Assembly: GCA_044464225.1 (NCBI GenBank)
Contig: JBIQLN010000024.1
Location: 1 to 54,901 of the forward strand
Reading direction: 5' to 3'
DNA length: 54,901 nucleotides
From: 66-474 sp044464225
GTDB lineage: Bacteria > Pseudomonadota > Gammaproteobacteria > Xanthomonadales > Rhodanobacteraceae
The notes under the pieces were generated by a model. The model was not told the origin of the DNA, made no database searches, and was given only the letters and a program-made list of their open reading frames with translations. Positions 16,862-26,766 of this stretch are shown piece after piece (position 1 is the stretch's first letter; every line of letters starts with the position of its first letter). The position numbers were made by a program, and so were the translations under genes.

Positions 16862-18172
16862 TCAGGCGGCGTACACCACCAAACCGCAGCCGTTCGCGGA
16901 TTCGACGAATCCGGGAAACGAGGTGGCGACATTCGCGCAATCGCGGATCGTGACGGCGCCGTCCGCGACGGTGCCGGCGATCGCGAACGCCATCGCGATG
17001 CGATGATCGCCATGTGTCTCCACGCTGCCGCCGTGCAGGGAGCCGCCTTCGACGATCGCGCCATCCGGCGTTTCCTCGATGCGCGCGCCCAATGCGCGCA
17101 GACCGGTCGCCATCACCGCAATGCGGTCCGATTCCTTGACCCGCAATTCTTCCGCGCCGCGGATCGTGGTGACACCTTCCGCGCAGGCCGCCGCGACGAA
17201 CAGCGCGGGGAATTCGTCGATCATGTCGGCGACGTGCTGCACCGGTACTTCGATCCCGCGCAACCGCGCGTGGCGCACGACCAGATCTGCGACCGGTTCG
17301 CCGCCCGCGTCGCGCGAGTCCTGCTCCGCAATGTTTGCGCCCATCGCACGCAACACGTGCAGCAAACCTGTCCGGCGCGGATTCATGCCCACGTTGCGCA
17401 AGACCAGCTGCGAACCCGGCACGATGCTCCCGGCCACGATGAAGAACGCCGCCGAGGAAAAATCCGCGGGTACGACGATATCGGTCGCACGCAGGACATG
17501 CCCGCCGGCGAGCCGTGCCCTGCCGGACTCGAATTCGACCGGCCAGCCGAACGCGCGCAGCATGCGTTCGGTGTAGTCGCGGGTCGGCCGCGGTTCGGTG
17601 ACCGCGGTTTCGCCTTCGGCATAGAGGCCCGCCAGCAGCACCGCGGATTTCACCTGCGCGCTGGCAACGGGCGAGGTGTAGTCGACGCCGTGCAGGGCGC
17701 GTCCGCCCCGTACCCGCAATGGTGGCGTGCCCGCCTCCGTCGCATCGATGCCCGCGCCCATCGACGCGAGCGGCTCGACCACACGGCCCATTGGCCGTTT
17801 CGAAAGCGACCCATCGCCCGTCAGGACCGCGTCGAATGCCTGCCCGGCCATCACCCCGCACAGCAGGCGCATCGCAGTGCCGGAATTGCCGCAGTCGAGC
17901 ACGCCTTCCGGTGCATTCAACCCGCGCAAGCCCACACCATGCACGATGCGTTCGCCCGGTGAAGGCGCATCGATGCGCACGCCCATCTGCGCGAAAATCC
18001 GCGCGGTCGCGCGGGTGTCTTCGCCTTCGAGGAATCCGCGGACGCGGGAAGCGCCCTCGGCCAACGCGGAAAGCATGACCGCGCGATGCGAAACGGATTT
18101 GTCGCCCGGCACCCGTATTTCGCCGCACAGGCCGTGTGTCGGCGCAGTGGCCCAATCCAGTCGCGCGCTCAC
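16862..18172 (-). CDS. aroA: 3-phosphoshikimate 1-carboxyvinyltransferase (EPSP synthase)
   Basis: Sixth step of the shikimate pathway: shikimate-3-phosphate plus phosphoenolpyruvate to EPSP. Signatures are IRVPGDKSVSHRAVML near the N-terminus, LDCGNSGTAMRLLCG, and ELRVKESDRIAVMATGL, with GDHRIAMAFAIAG near the end. GTG 18172 is chosen because its GTGA overlaps the hisC stop by 4 bp, a translational-coupling arrangement, and it gives a 436-residue protein (E. coli 427). The frame is open far upstream, but that is shadow sequence over hisC. The gene stands alone, not fused to a prephenate dehydrogenase as in some pseudomonads. Confidence 0.97.
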   Translation of the reverse strand: MSARLDWATAPTHGLCGEIRVPGDKSVSHRAVMLSALAEGASRVRGFLEGEDTRATARIFAQMGVRIDAPSPGERIVHGVGLRGLNAPEGVLDCGNSGTAMRLLCGVMAGQAFDAVLTGDGSLSKRPMGRVVEPLASMGAGIDATEAGTPPLRVRGGRALHGVDYTSPVASAQVKSAVLLAGLYAEGETAVTEPRPTRDYTERMLRAFGWPVEFESGRARLAGGHVLRATDIVVPADFSSAAFFIVAGSIVPGSQLVLRNVGMNPRRTGLLHVLRAMGANIAEQDSRDAGGEPVADLVVRHARLRGIEVPVQHVADMIDEFPALFVAAACAEGVTTIRGAEELRVKESDRIAVMATGLRALGARIEETPDGAIVEGGSLHGGSVETHGDHRIAMAFAIAGTVADGAVTIRDCANVATSFPGFVESANGCGLVVYAA

Positions 18173-19308
18173 GGCAAAGCCCTCAACAGGCGCCTGTTCT
18201 CTGCACGGTTGCCGACGCTGATGCGCAACGCACGCGGCAGGCCGTAGCCGCCCATCGGCCGAACGACAACCCCGCGCTCGAACAGGTGGTGTTCCAGCTT
18301 CGATGCGTCGCGCGACAACACGCACAGCAGGAAATTGGTTTGCGATGGCAGGCAGCGATAGCCCCGGTCCAGCAACTCCTCGCGCAGCCACTCGCGCTCG
18401 GCGCGGTTGAAGGCGCGCGCCTTGGCCAGCCAGGGTTTGTCGCCGAGCGCTGCGGTCGCGCCCGCCAGCGCCACGCTGTTGACATTGAAGGATTCGCGCA
18501 GGCGCTCCAGTACCGAAACCACGCTCGGATGCGCCACGAGGTAGCCCACACGCATGCCGGCCAGTCCGTAGGCTTTCGAAAACGTCCGCGTGACGACGAG
18601 GTTCGGGTGCCGGTCCGCGAACGCGAGCGCCGTGGACAATCCCGGCGCCTCCACGTATTCATGGTAGGCCTCGTCCACGACGACCACGACATCGCGAGGC
18701 ACCGCCGCAAGAAATTTTTCGAGCGCGGCGTCGTCGAACCATGTGCCGGTCGGGTTGTTCGGATTGGCCACATACACGATCCGCGTGTCGCGGCGGACCG
18801 CTTTCGCCATCGCGCCGAGATCGTGGCCAAGCGGCGCCACGCGGTCGCTGCGCGGCAATGCTGGCACGCAGATCGCCCGTGCACCGGCCGCACCCGTTGC
18901 AATGGGGAAAACCGCGAATCCGAACTGGGAAAAAACGATCGAGCATTTGGCATCGGCGAAGCACTGCGCCAACAGCATCAACAGTTCGTGCGAACCGTTG
19001 CCCAACGCGATCCGCTCGACACCGGTACCGAGATGCCCGGCCAGTGCCCGCTTCAAGCCCATGCCGCGCGGATCGGGATAGCGGAACGTTTCGCCCAAAG
19101 CCGTGCGCATGGCCTTGAGCGCACGGGGGCTCGGACCCAGCGGATTTTCGTTGGAACCCAGTTCCGCGATCGCGTCGCCGAAACGTTCGCGCAGCGCTGG
19201 AAGGTCGTGGCCCGGGTCATACGCCCGCAATCTGGCGGTGGCGGAGTTGGCCAGTCGCGCGGCGTCGAACGGGGACTCGGGCTTTCGTGGACCAGCGCGG
19301 CTAGCCAT
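18169..19308 (-). CDS. hisC: Histidinol-phosphate/aromatic aminotransferase
   Basis: PLP-dependent fold-type I aminotransferase of 379 residues. It has ELGSNENPLGPSP (substrate-binding start, near residue 50), ANPNNPTGTW at 181-190, DEAYHEYVE, and the PLP Schiff-base Lys245 in RTFSKAYGLAGMRVGY. Homologues accept histidinol phosphate and often also aromatic oxo-acids. The location inside an aromatic/serine operon, away from other his genes, resembles the hisC2 copy of pseudomonads and suggests a role in phenylalanine/tyrosine transamination. Start ATG 19308 overlaps the serC stop by 8 bp; its end overlaps aroA by 4 bp. Confidence 0.93.
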   Translation of the reverse strand: MASRAGPRKPESPFDAARLANSATARLRAYDPGHDLPALRERFGDAIAELGSNENPLGPSPRALKAMRTALGETFRYPDPRGMGLKRALAGHLGTGVERIALGNGSHELLMLLAQCFADAKCSIVFSQFGFAVFPIATGAAGARAICVPALPRSDRVAPLGHDLGAMAKAVRRDTRIVYVANPNNPTGTWFDDAALEKFLAAVPRDVVVVVDEAYHEYVEAPGLSTALAFADRHPNLVVTRTFSKAYGLAGMRVGYLVAHPSVVSVLERLRESFNVNSVALAGATAALGDKPWLAKARAFNRAEREWLREELLDRGYRCLPSQTNFLLCVLSRDASKLEHHLFERGVVVRPMGGYGLPRALRISVGNRAENRRLLRALP

Positions 19309-20386
19309 GGGTGCGTTGGAACTCCGCCATGAAATCGCACAACGCGCGCACTCCCTCCGCCGGCACCGCGTTGTACAGCGAGGCACGAATGCCACCCAAC
19401 GCGCGATGGCCTTTCAGGGCCAGCAGTCCCGCCGCCGCGGCCTCGGCCACGAACACGGGTTCCAGTTCCGCGTTCCGCAAATCGAAGATCACGTTCATGC
19501 GCGAACGCGCCGCCGGATCGACCCGATTGCGATAGTAGCCCCCGGAGCCGTCGATGGCGGCGTACAGCGCGTCCGACTTGGCGCGGTTGCGGTGCGCCAT
19601 TGCTTCCAGCCCACCTTGCTGCTTCAGCCATTGGAACGTCAACCCGGCGAGATACCAGCCCCAGGTATTGGGTGTGTTCAACATGGAATCCGCAGCGGCG
19701 TGATTGGCATATCGGAAGATGCGGGGCAGCGGACGCGGGTGGCGATCCAGCAGATCCTCGCGCACGATCATCACGACCAGTCCCGAGGGACCTATGTTCT
19801 TCTGCGCGCCCGCGTAGATCAGACCGAACTTCGATACGTCCAGCGGATGCGAGAGGATGTCGGACGACATGTCCGCGATCAGCGGCACGCCGGCGACATC
19901 GGGTATCTCGCGCATCTCGACGCCGTGGATCGTTTCATTGGTGGTGATGTGCACGTACGCGGAGCGTGGATCGAGGTCCCAGCCCGCCGGGTCCGGGATG
20001 GAGCGGTAGCCATCCGCCTTCGAACTCGCCGCCACGTGCGCGGCCGCATACAGTGCGGCTTCGGCGGCCGCCTTTTCGCCCCAGTGGCCGTTGACGATAT
20101 AGTCGGCGCGCTGGCCATCGTCCGCCAGGTTCATCGGGATCTGCGCGAAATGCTGGGTCGCGCCGCCCTGCAGGAACAACACCTTGTAGTTCGAGGGGAT
20201 GCCTAGCAGCTCGCGAAGATCGGCTTCGGCCCGGGCGGCCATGTCCATGAACGCCTTGCCGCGATGGCTGACTTCCATCACCGACGCACGCGCGCCGTTC
20301 CATTCAAGAAGTTCCGCCCGGGCCCGCTCCAGGACTTCTTCCGGCAATGCTGCCGGCCCGGCACTGAAATTCCATGCTCGCGACAT
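19301..20386 (-). CDS. serC: Phosphoserine aminotransferase
   Basis: Class V PLP aminotransferase converting 3-phosphohydroxypyruvate to phosphoserine, and the equivalent step in vitamin B6 synthesis. It starts MSRAWNFSAGPAALP and includes LFLQGGATQHFAQIPMNL, VHITTNETIHGVE, the PLP lysine Lys196 in YAGAQKNIGPSGL, and GGIRASLYNAVP near the end. The length is 361 residues (E. coli 362). ATG 20386 is preferred over the in-frame GTG at 20395 because AGGTGA lies 5 bases ahead of it. It heads the serC-hisC-aroA-cmk group, though the FHA-protein gene 34 bp upstream may share its transcript. Confidence 0.97.
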   Translation of the reverse strand: MSRAWNFSAGPAALPEEVLERARAELLEWNGARASVMEVSHRGKAFMDMAARAEADLRELLGIPSNYKVLFLQGGATQHFAQIPMNLADDGQRADYIVNGHWGEKAAAEAALYAAAHVAASSKADGYRSIPDPAGWDLDPRSAYVHITTNETIHGVEMREIPDVAGVPLIADMSSDILSHPLDVSKFGLIYAGAQKNIGPSGLVVMIVREDLLDRHPRPLPRIFRYANHAAADSMLNTPNTWGWYLAGLTFQWLKQQGGLEAMAHRNRAKSDALYAAIDGSGGYYRNRVDPAARSRMNVIFDLRNAELEPVFVAEAAAAGLLALKGHRALGGIRASLYNAVPAEGVRALCDFMAEFQRTHG

Positions 20387-20420
20387 TCGAATCACCTGAG
20401 GGGTTGAAACACGTTTCGCG

Positions 20421-21176
20421 CTACCACCTGAAATACAGGAACAGCGCGATGATCACGGCCAGCAGCGCCGCCGCCGCGATCAGCCACCATATCTCCGTGG
20501 GGGCGGACGCAGGCGGCGAAGGCGGCGCTTCGGCCACCACGACGGGTGGCGGCGGCAAGGATGCAAGGTGGGCAGCGTATTGCAGCCCCGGTGCTTCCAC
20601 CACGAGGCGATGTTCGCCCAGCACGATCTGGTCGCCCGGCGACAATCGCACGCGGTTGCAGCGCCAGCCATTGACGCGCGGCAAGGCGCTCCCCGATTCG
20701 AAGACCAATCCTTCGGCGTCCCGTACAACCCGGCAGCCATAGTCGAGTTCGCCGAAATGGCGGCTCCCGGCGCCGAGACGCAGCTCCGGTGCCACCGCAA
20801 GCGCCTGGCCCGATGCGGCTCCCGACACGACGCGCAGGACGGCCTGGTCCGCCGACGTCGGCTCGGCATCGAGGGAATCCACCTGCGGCGGAGCCACGTC
20901 GCTCGTCACCAGGTACTTGTTTGTGCCGAGTATCACGGTATCGCCGTGGCGCAACAGCGCCTGCTCGCGAACCGCGCGTGCATTCACGTAGACGCGCTGG
21001 CAGCCGTGCAGGACGGTCAGCACCAGTCCGCGCGCATCGGCGGTGATCGTGACATGGTGCGGATCGACCCCCATGCCGCGTGGCACCACGTCGTTGTCCG
21101 GCGCGCTCCCGATGCGCACCGGGCCCTTTCCGCAGGAAACCGGGTCACGGGCTGGATGGACGCATACGAGGCGCAT
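20421..21176 (-). CDS. Tandem FHA-domain protein with C-terminal membrane anchor
   Basis: A 251-residue protein with two FHA-like units. The first (about 5-85) contains GPVRIGSAPDNDVV, then HHVTITADARGLVLTVL and VYVNARAVREQALLRHGD. The second (about 100-190) contains LRLGAGSRHFGE, then GSALPRVNGWRCNRVRLSPGD. A proline/alanine-rich linker leads to a single C-terminal helix (WWLIAAAALLAVIIALFLYF) ending almost at the C-terminus, so it is tail-anchored with the FHA domains in the cytoplasm. FHA domains bind phosphothreonine peptides, but no Ser/Thr kinase is in the window. Start ATG 21176 has AAGG upstream. It lies 34 bp before serC and is divergent from infA. The partner is unknown. Confidence 0.82.
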   Translation of the reverse strand: MRLVCVHPARDPVSCGKGPVRIGSAPDNDVVPRGMGVDPHHVTITADARGLVLTVLHGCQRVYVNARAVREQALLRHGDTVILGTNKYLVTSDVAPPQVDSLDAEPTSADQAVLRVVSGAASGQALAVAPELRLGAGSRHFGELDYGCRVVRDAEGLVFESGSALPRVNGWRCNRVRLSPGDQIVLGEHRLVVEAPGLQYAAHLASLPPPPVVVAEAPPSPPASAPTEIWWLIAAAALLAVIIALFLYFRW

Positions 21177-21371
21177 GGCATGGCGTGCCTTGCCGAAATG
21201 CGCGCCAATGTAGCATGACGCAGCGCACAAACGGGGTGTGGACCGAGTCGATTGCCGCCGGTCCCTGCGCGCCCGGGCGGCACGGCGCCGCCCCGCATCC
21301 GATCGGCGCTTTCGTCGCCAGCCGCTTCGTGGCAAAATGTGCCGTTCCCTTTACGCGCTCAGCGCAACCTC

Positions 21372-21590
21372 ATGGCCAAAGACGACGTCATCGAAATGGA
21401 AGGCACGGTGCAGGAAACCCTGCCCAACACCATGTTCCGCGTGCAACTGGAAAACGGGCACGTCGTGACTGCTCACATTTCGGGCCGCATGCGCAAGCAC
21501 TACATCCGCATCCTCACCGGCGACAAGGTCAAGGTGGAAATGACCCCTTACGACTTGACCAAGGGACGCATCACCTATCGCATGCGTTGA
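21372..21590 (+). CDS. infA: Translation initiation factor IF-1
   Basis: A 72-residue S1/OB-fold protein starting MAKDDVIEMEGTVQETLPNTMFRVQLE and ending DLTKGRITYRMR, near identical to bacterial IF-1 throughout. It binds the 30S A site and modulates IF-2 and IF-3 during initiation. The frame is open upstream, but ATG 21372 gives the universal N-terminus. No good Shine-Dalgarno is visible just before it (gcgcaacctc). It is convergent with clpA across a bidirectional terminator and divergent from the FHA gene, so it is probably monocistronic with its promoter in the 195-bp gap. Confidence 0.98.
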   Translation: MAKDDVIEMEGTVQETLPNTMFRVQLENGHVVTAHISGRMRKHYIRILTGDKVKVEMTPYDLTKGRITYRMR

Positions 21591-21612
21591 TGCCGGTTTG
21601 CCCCTGGCAATG

Positions 21613-21640
21613 AAAAACGGCGGCCGATGGCCGCCGTTTT
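21613..21640. terminator. Bidirectional intrinsic terminator between infA and clpA
   Basis: A perfect 12-bp stem (aaaacggcggcc pairing with ggccgccgtttt) around a gat loop has an A-run on one side and a T-run on the other. It therefore works in both directions. It starts 23 bp after the infA stop and ends 25 bp before the clpA stop codon. Confidence 0.9.
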
Positions 21641-21664
21641 CCTTCGTGCACCGGCAGATCGGTC

Positions 21665-23941
<2,277 letters not shown>

Positions 23942-23984
23942 TGCTTTGGGGTCTCCGGATCTCTTTCCCCCGATATGGGGGCGG

Positions 23985-24317
23985 TTACAACTTTTCCATC
24001 GTGCAAAGCAGCGGGTGCTGATGCACGCGCGAGAATTCGTTCACCTGCGCCACCTTGCTCTCCGCGACTTCACGGCTGAACACTCCACAAACACCCTTGC
24101 CCCGCGTGTGGACGTGCAGCATGACCTGGGTTGCCCGTTCGCGCGCCATGTTGAAAAACGTCTCCAGCACCACCACCACGAACTCCATCGGCGTGTAATC
24201 GTCGTTCAGAAGCACCACTTGATAAAGCGGGGGTCGCGCCGTTTCCGGGCGGCTGGTTTCGACCACCACGCCTTGTTCGTGTTCGGTTTGGTTGTCGTCG
24301 GTTTTTCCTGGGGTCAT
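23985..24317 (-). CDS. clpS: ATP-dependent Clp protease adaptor ClpS
   Basis: A 110-residue adaptor that hands N-degron proteins to ClpAP. After a flexible acidic N-terminal tail comes the conserved YQVVLLNDDYTPMEFVV. Asn38/Asp39/Asp40 there form the N-degron pocket, and VHTRGKGVCGVFSREVAE includes the pocket histidine (His70). It ends ...HPLLCTMEKL as in most gammaproteobacteria. It is the first gene of the clpS-clpA pair and divergent from nudJ. A TATACT-like -10 element on the minus strand lies at 24340-24345, 23 bp before the start, without a clear -35. Confidence 0.97.
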   Translation of the reverse strand: MTPGKTDDNQTEHEQGVVVETSRPETARPPLYQVVLLNDDYTPMEFVVVVLETFFNMARERATQVMLHVHTRGKGVCGVFSREVAESKVAQVNEFSRVHQHPLLCTMEKL

Positions 24318-24425
24318 CGGCGTGAAATCTTTTGGCTTGAGTATATGCCCTGGAGCACGGGCTAGCGATGGCGGAACGTCACATCAGATGATGGCAAAAT
24401 GATGGAATTTCCAGTGCCCGGACCC

Positions 24426-24920
24426 ATGGACCAACCGAAACTCGCGCCGGAACGCGCTGCCATCTGGTGCCCACACGTCACGGTGGCCTGCGTGGTCGCC
24501 AAGGGCGACCGGTTTCTGATGGTCGAGGAAAAAATACGGGGCGAATTGCGCTTCAACCAGCCCGCCGGGCATCTGGAGGACAACGAAACCCTGGTGGCCG
24601 CTGCGTGCCGGGAAACGCTGGAGGAAACCGGCTGGGAGATCGCGCTGGACCACTTCATCGGGGTGCAGCAATGGCACAGTCCCGTGCACGACCACCATAT
24701 CGTGCGTTTTGCCTTTTCCGGCCACCCGGTGAGGCACCATCCTGAACGTTCCCTCGACGCGGGCATCACCCGGGCGTTGTGGATGAGTTACGGCGACATA
24801 GCGGCGAATCCGGCGCGGCTGCGCAGCCCGCTGGTGCTGACCACGATCGAGGATTGGCTGGCTGGGCAGCGCCTGCCGCTTTCGGCGCTGCGCTCGCTGT
24901 TGCGGCTTCGGGGCGAGTGA
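24426..24920 (+). CDS. nudJ: NUDIX phosphatase NudJ
   Basis: Nudix hydrolase with PHVTVACVVAKGDRFLMVEE, then the Nudix box GHLEDNETLVAAACRETLEETGW (G-x5-E-x7-REU-x-EE-x-G), then the QQWHSPVHDHHIVRFAF segment typical of NudJ. E. coli NudJ hydrolyses thiamine pyrophosphate intermediates and nucleoside di/triphosphates. ATG 24426 (MDQPKLAPER) gives 164 residues; an in-frame ATG at 24399 would add nine, and neither has a strong ribosome-binding site. Its TGA overlaps the GTG of mnmA by 3 bp, and nudJ-mnmA-hflD is the same order as in E. coli. Confidence 0.93.
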   Translation: MDQPKLAPERAAIWCPHVTVACVVAKGDRFLMVEEKIRGELRFNQPAGHLEDNETLVAAACRETLEETGWEIALDHFIGVQQWHSPVHDHHIVRFAFSGHPVRHHPERSLDAGITRALWMSYGDIAANPARLRSPLVLTTIEDWLAGQRLPLSALRSLLRLRGE

Positions 24921-26020
24921 AGGTGCGTATCACGGTGGGCATGTCGGGGGGCGTCGATTCATCGGTGGCTGCCCTGTTGCTGCAGCGGGCCGGCCACGAT
25001 GTCTCCGGTTTCTTCATGTTGAACTGGGAAGACGATGATCCGGAGTCGGCGTGCCATGCCGATGTCGATCGCAAGGACGCATTGGCCGTATGCGGGAAGC
25101 TCGGCATCCCTTTCCGCAGCGCCAACTTCGCGGCTGCGTATCGCGAGCGGGTGTTCGCGCACTTCCTGGACGAATACCGCGCCGGCCGCACGCCCAACCC
25201 GGACGTGCTGTGCAACCGTGAGATCAAGTTCGGCACGTTCCTGGCCGCGGCGCGCGCGGACGGCGCCGAAAAAATCGCCACGGGTCATTACGCGCGGAAC
25301 GAATACCTCGATGGCCGCTGGCGGCTACGGCGCGCGCGCGACCACTCGAAGGACCAGACCTATTTCCTGCACATGCTGGACCAGGAACAACTTGGCGCGA
25401 CGCTGTTTCCCCTCGGCGACCTGCACAAGGCCGCGGTGCGCCGGATGGCCGGCGACGCGGGCATCCCGGTCGCGGCGAAAAAGGATTCCACCGGCATCTG
25501 CTTCATCGGCGAGCGCGATTTCCGCGCCTTCCTCTCGACCTACCTGCCGGCCCAGCCGGGCGAACTGCGTCGGACGGACGGATGCCCGCTCGGCAGGCAT
25601 CAGGGCGCGATGTTCTATACGCCGGGCCAGCGCTCGGGGCTCAACATCGGCGGGTGCGCCGGCGGCAGTGGCGAACCGTGGTACGTGGTCGGCAAGGACG
25701 TCGCCGCCAACGTGGTTTACGTCGACCAGGGCCACGACAGTCCCTGGCTGCAGTCGCACCGGCTGGCCGCCCGCGATGCGCACTGGATCGCCACCGAACC
25801 ACCCTCTGCATCCTTCGACTGCACGGCCATGATCCGTTATCGACAGCCGCCGCAAGCCTGCCACGTCGAGGTCGAAGGCGATCGCTGCTTCGTTCATTTC
25901 GAAACCGTGCAGCGGGCGGTCGCGCCCGGTCAATCGGTGGTGTTCTACGCAGGCGAGGAATGCCTGGGCGGCGCGGTCATCGAGAGCACGGATGCGCCAC
26001 GGATCGGGGGCGCCACATGA
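24917..26020 (+). CDS. mnmA: tRNA-specific 2-thiouridylase MnmA
   Basis: Adds the sulfur of s2U34 in tRNA Lys/Glu/Gln, taking persulfide from the Tus relay. It has the PP-loop GMSGGVDSS at residues 8-16, the first catalytic cysteine Cys99 in PDVLCNREIKFG, and the second Cys195 in KKDSTGICFIGER. The C-terminal OB-like part includes FYTPGQRSGLNIGG. GTG 24917 gives 367 residues (E. coli 368), and its GTGA overlaps the nudJ stop, indicating coupled translation. The end overlaps hflD by 4 bp (ATGA). Confidence 0.97.
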   Translation: MKVRITVGMSGGVDSSVAALLLQRAGHDVSGFFMLNWEDDDPESACHADVDRKDALAVCGKLGIPFRSANFAAAYRERVFAHFLDEYRAGRTPNPDVLCNREIKFGTFLAAARADGAEKIATGHYARNEYLDGRWRLRRARDHSKDQTYFLHMLDQEQLGATLFPLGDLHKAAVRRMAGDAGIPVAAKKDSTGICFIGERDFRAFLSTYLPAQPGELRRTDGCPLGRHQGAMFYTPGQRSGLNIGGCAGGSGEPWYVVGKDVAANVVYVDQGHDSPWLQSHRLAARDAHWIATEPPSASFDCTAMIRYRQPPQACHVEVEGDRCFVHFETVQRAVAPGQSVVFYAGEECLGGAVIESTDAPRIGGAT

Positions 26021-26637
26021 GGGAATCGCGGGTCCTGGCGTTGGCGGGCGTGTTCCAGGCGTTGGCGCTGGTGCGTGATCTGGCGCGCGCGGGCGATTGC
26101 GACTGCGAAGCGCTGGAAGCCAGTCTCGCCAGCGTGTTCAAGCTGGAGTCCGACACCGCCTCCGAAGTGTTCGGTGGCAACCAGGGCGTGCGCCGGGGTC
26201 TGCGCGTCCTGGTCGAACAGATCGAAGGCAACGATCGCGACCTGCCGCTGTTCCACATACTCATCAACGTGATGAAGCTGGAACGCAACCTGGCCCGGCA
26301 TCCCGTCCTCAACCGGCGGCTCGGGGAGGGGCTGGTGGGCATGCAACGCCAACTGCAGCACTTCCCGGTGACCCACCCCACCATCCTCGCGCGCCTCGCC
26401 GATCTCTATTGCACCAACCTGTCGAGCCTGAAGCCCCGCATCACCGTGGTCGGGAATCCGTTGTACCTGCAGCAGCCGGCGAAGGCACAACAGGTCCGCG
26501 CGCTGCTGCTTGCAGCGGTCCGGGCGGCGGTGTTGTGGCGTCAGCTGGGCGGCCGGCGACGGCACCTGCTGCTGCGCCCCAAGCGTGAAGTGATGATCGC
26601 GCGGGGCATGCTGACGGGCGTTGCGCTGCGCGGCTGA
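26017..26637 (+). CDS. hflD: High frequency lysogenization protein HflD homologue
   Basis: A 206-residue, mainly alpha-helical protein starting MRESRVLALAGVFQALALVRDLA, with SDTASEVFGGNQGVRRGLRVL, then LERNLARHPVLNRRLGEGL and GNPLYLQQPAKAQQVRALLLAAVRAAVLWRQ near the C-terminus. These match HflD/YcfC. In E. coli the protein sits at the membrane and binds phage lambda CII; its normal role is unclear. It follows mnmA with an ATGA overlap, as in E. coli, where purB comes next. Here purB is absent and a convergent CLC gene follows. Confidence 0.93.
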   Translation: MRESRVLALAGVFQALALVRDLARAGDCDCEALEASLASVFKLESDTASEVFGGNQGVRRGLRVLVEQIEGNDRDLPLFHILINVMKLERNLARHPVLNRRLGEGLVGMQRQLQHFPVTHPTILARLADLYCTNLSSLKPRITVVGNPLYLQQPAKAQQVRALLLAAVRAAVLWRQLGGRRRHLLLRPKREVMIARGMLTGVALRG

Positions 26638-26675
26638 TTGTCCTGGCGCCGAAACATCCGTGGAATTCGGGCATC

Positions 26676-26706
26676 GGGCTTCCGCCGGCTTCATCGGCGA
26701 AAGCCC
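26676..26706. repeat. REP-like hairpin in the hflD/CLC convergent gap
   Basis: The arms gggcttccgccg and cggcgaaagccc pair at 11 of 12 positions around a 7-nt loop. No T-run follows on either strand, so it is more like a REP palindrome than a classical terminator, though it may still stop transcripts from both sides. About 30 bp further on (26735-26758) is a fragment related to the 8331 repeat core. Confidence 0.6.
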
Positions 26707-26766
26707 GGCACCTGTCATTGGTCCCCCGCTCGATTTCGCTGCGCCCGGCCCAACCTGCGAAGCCAC

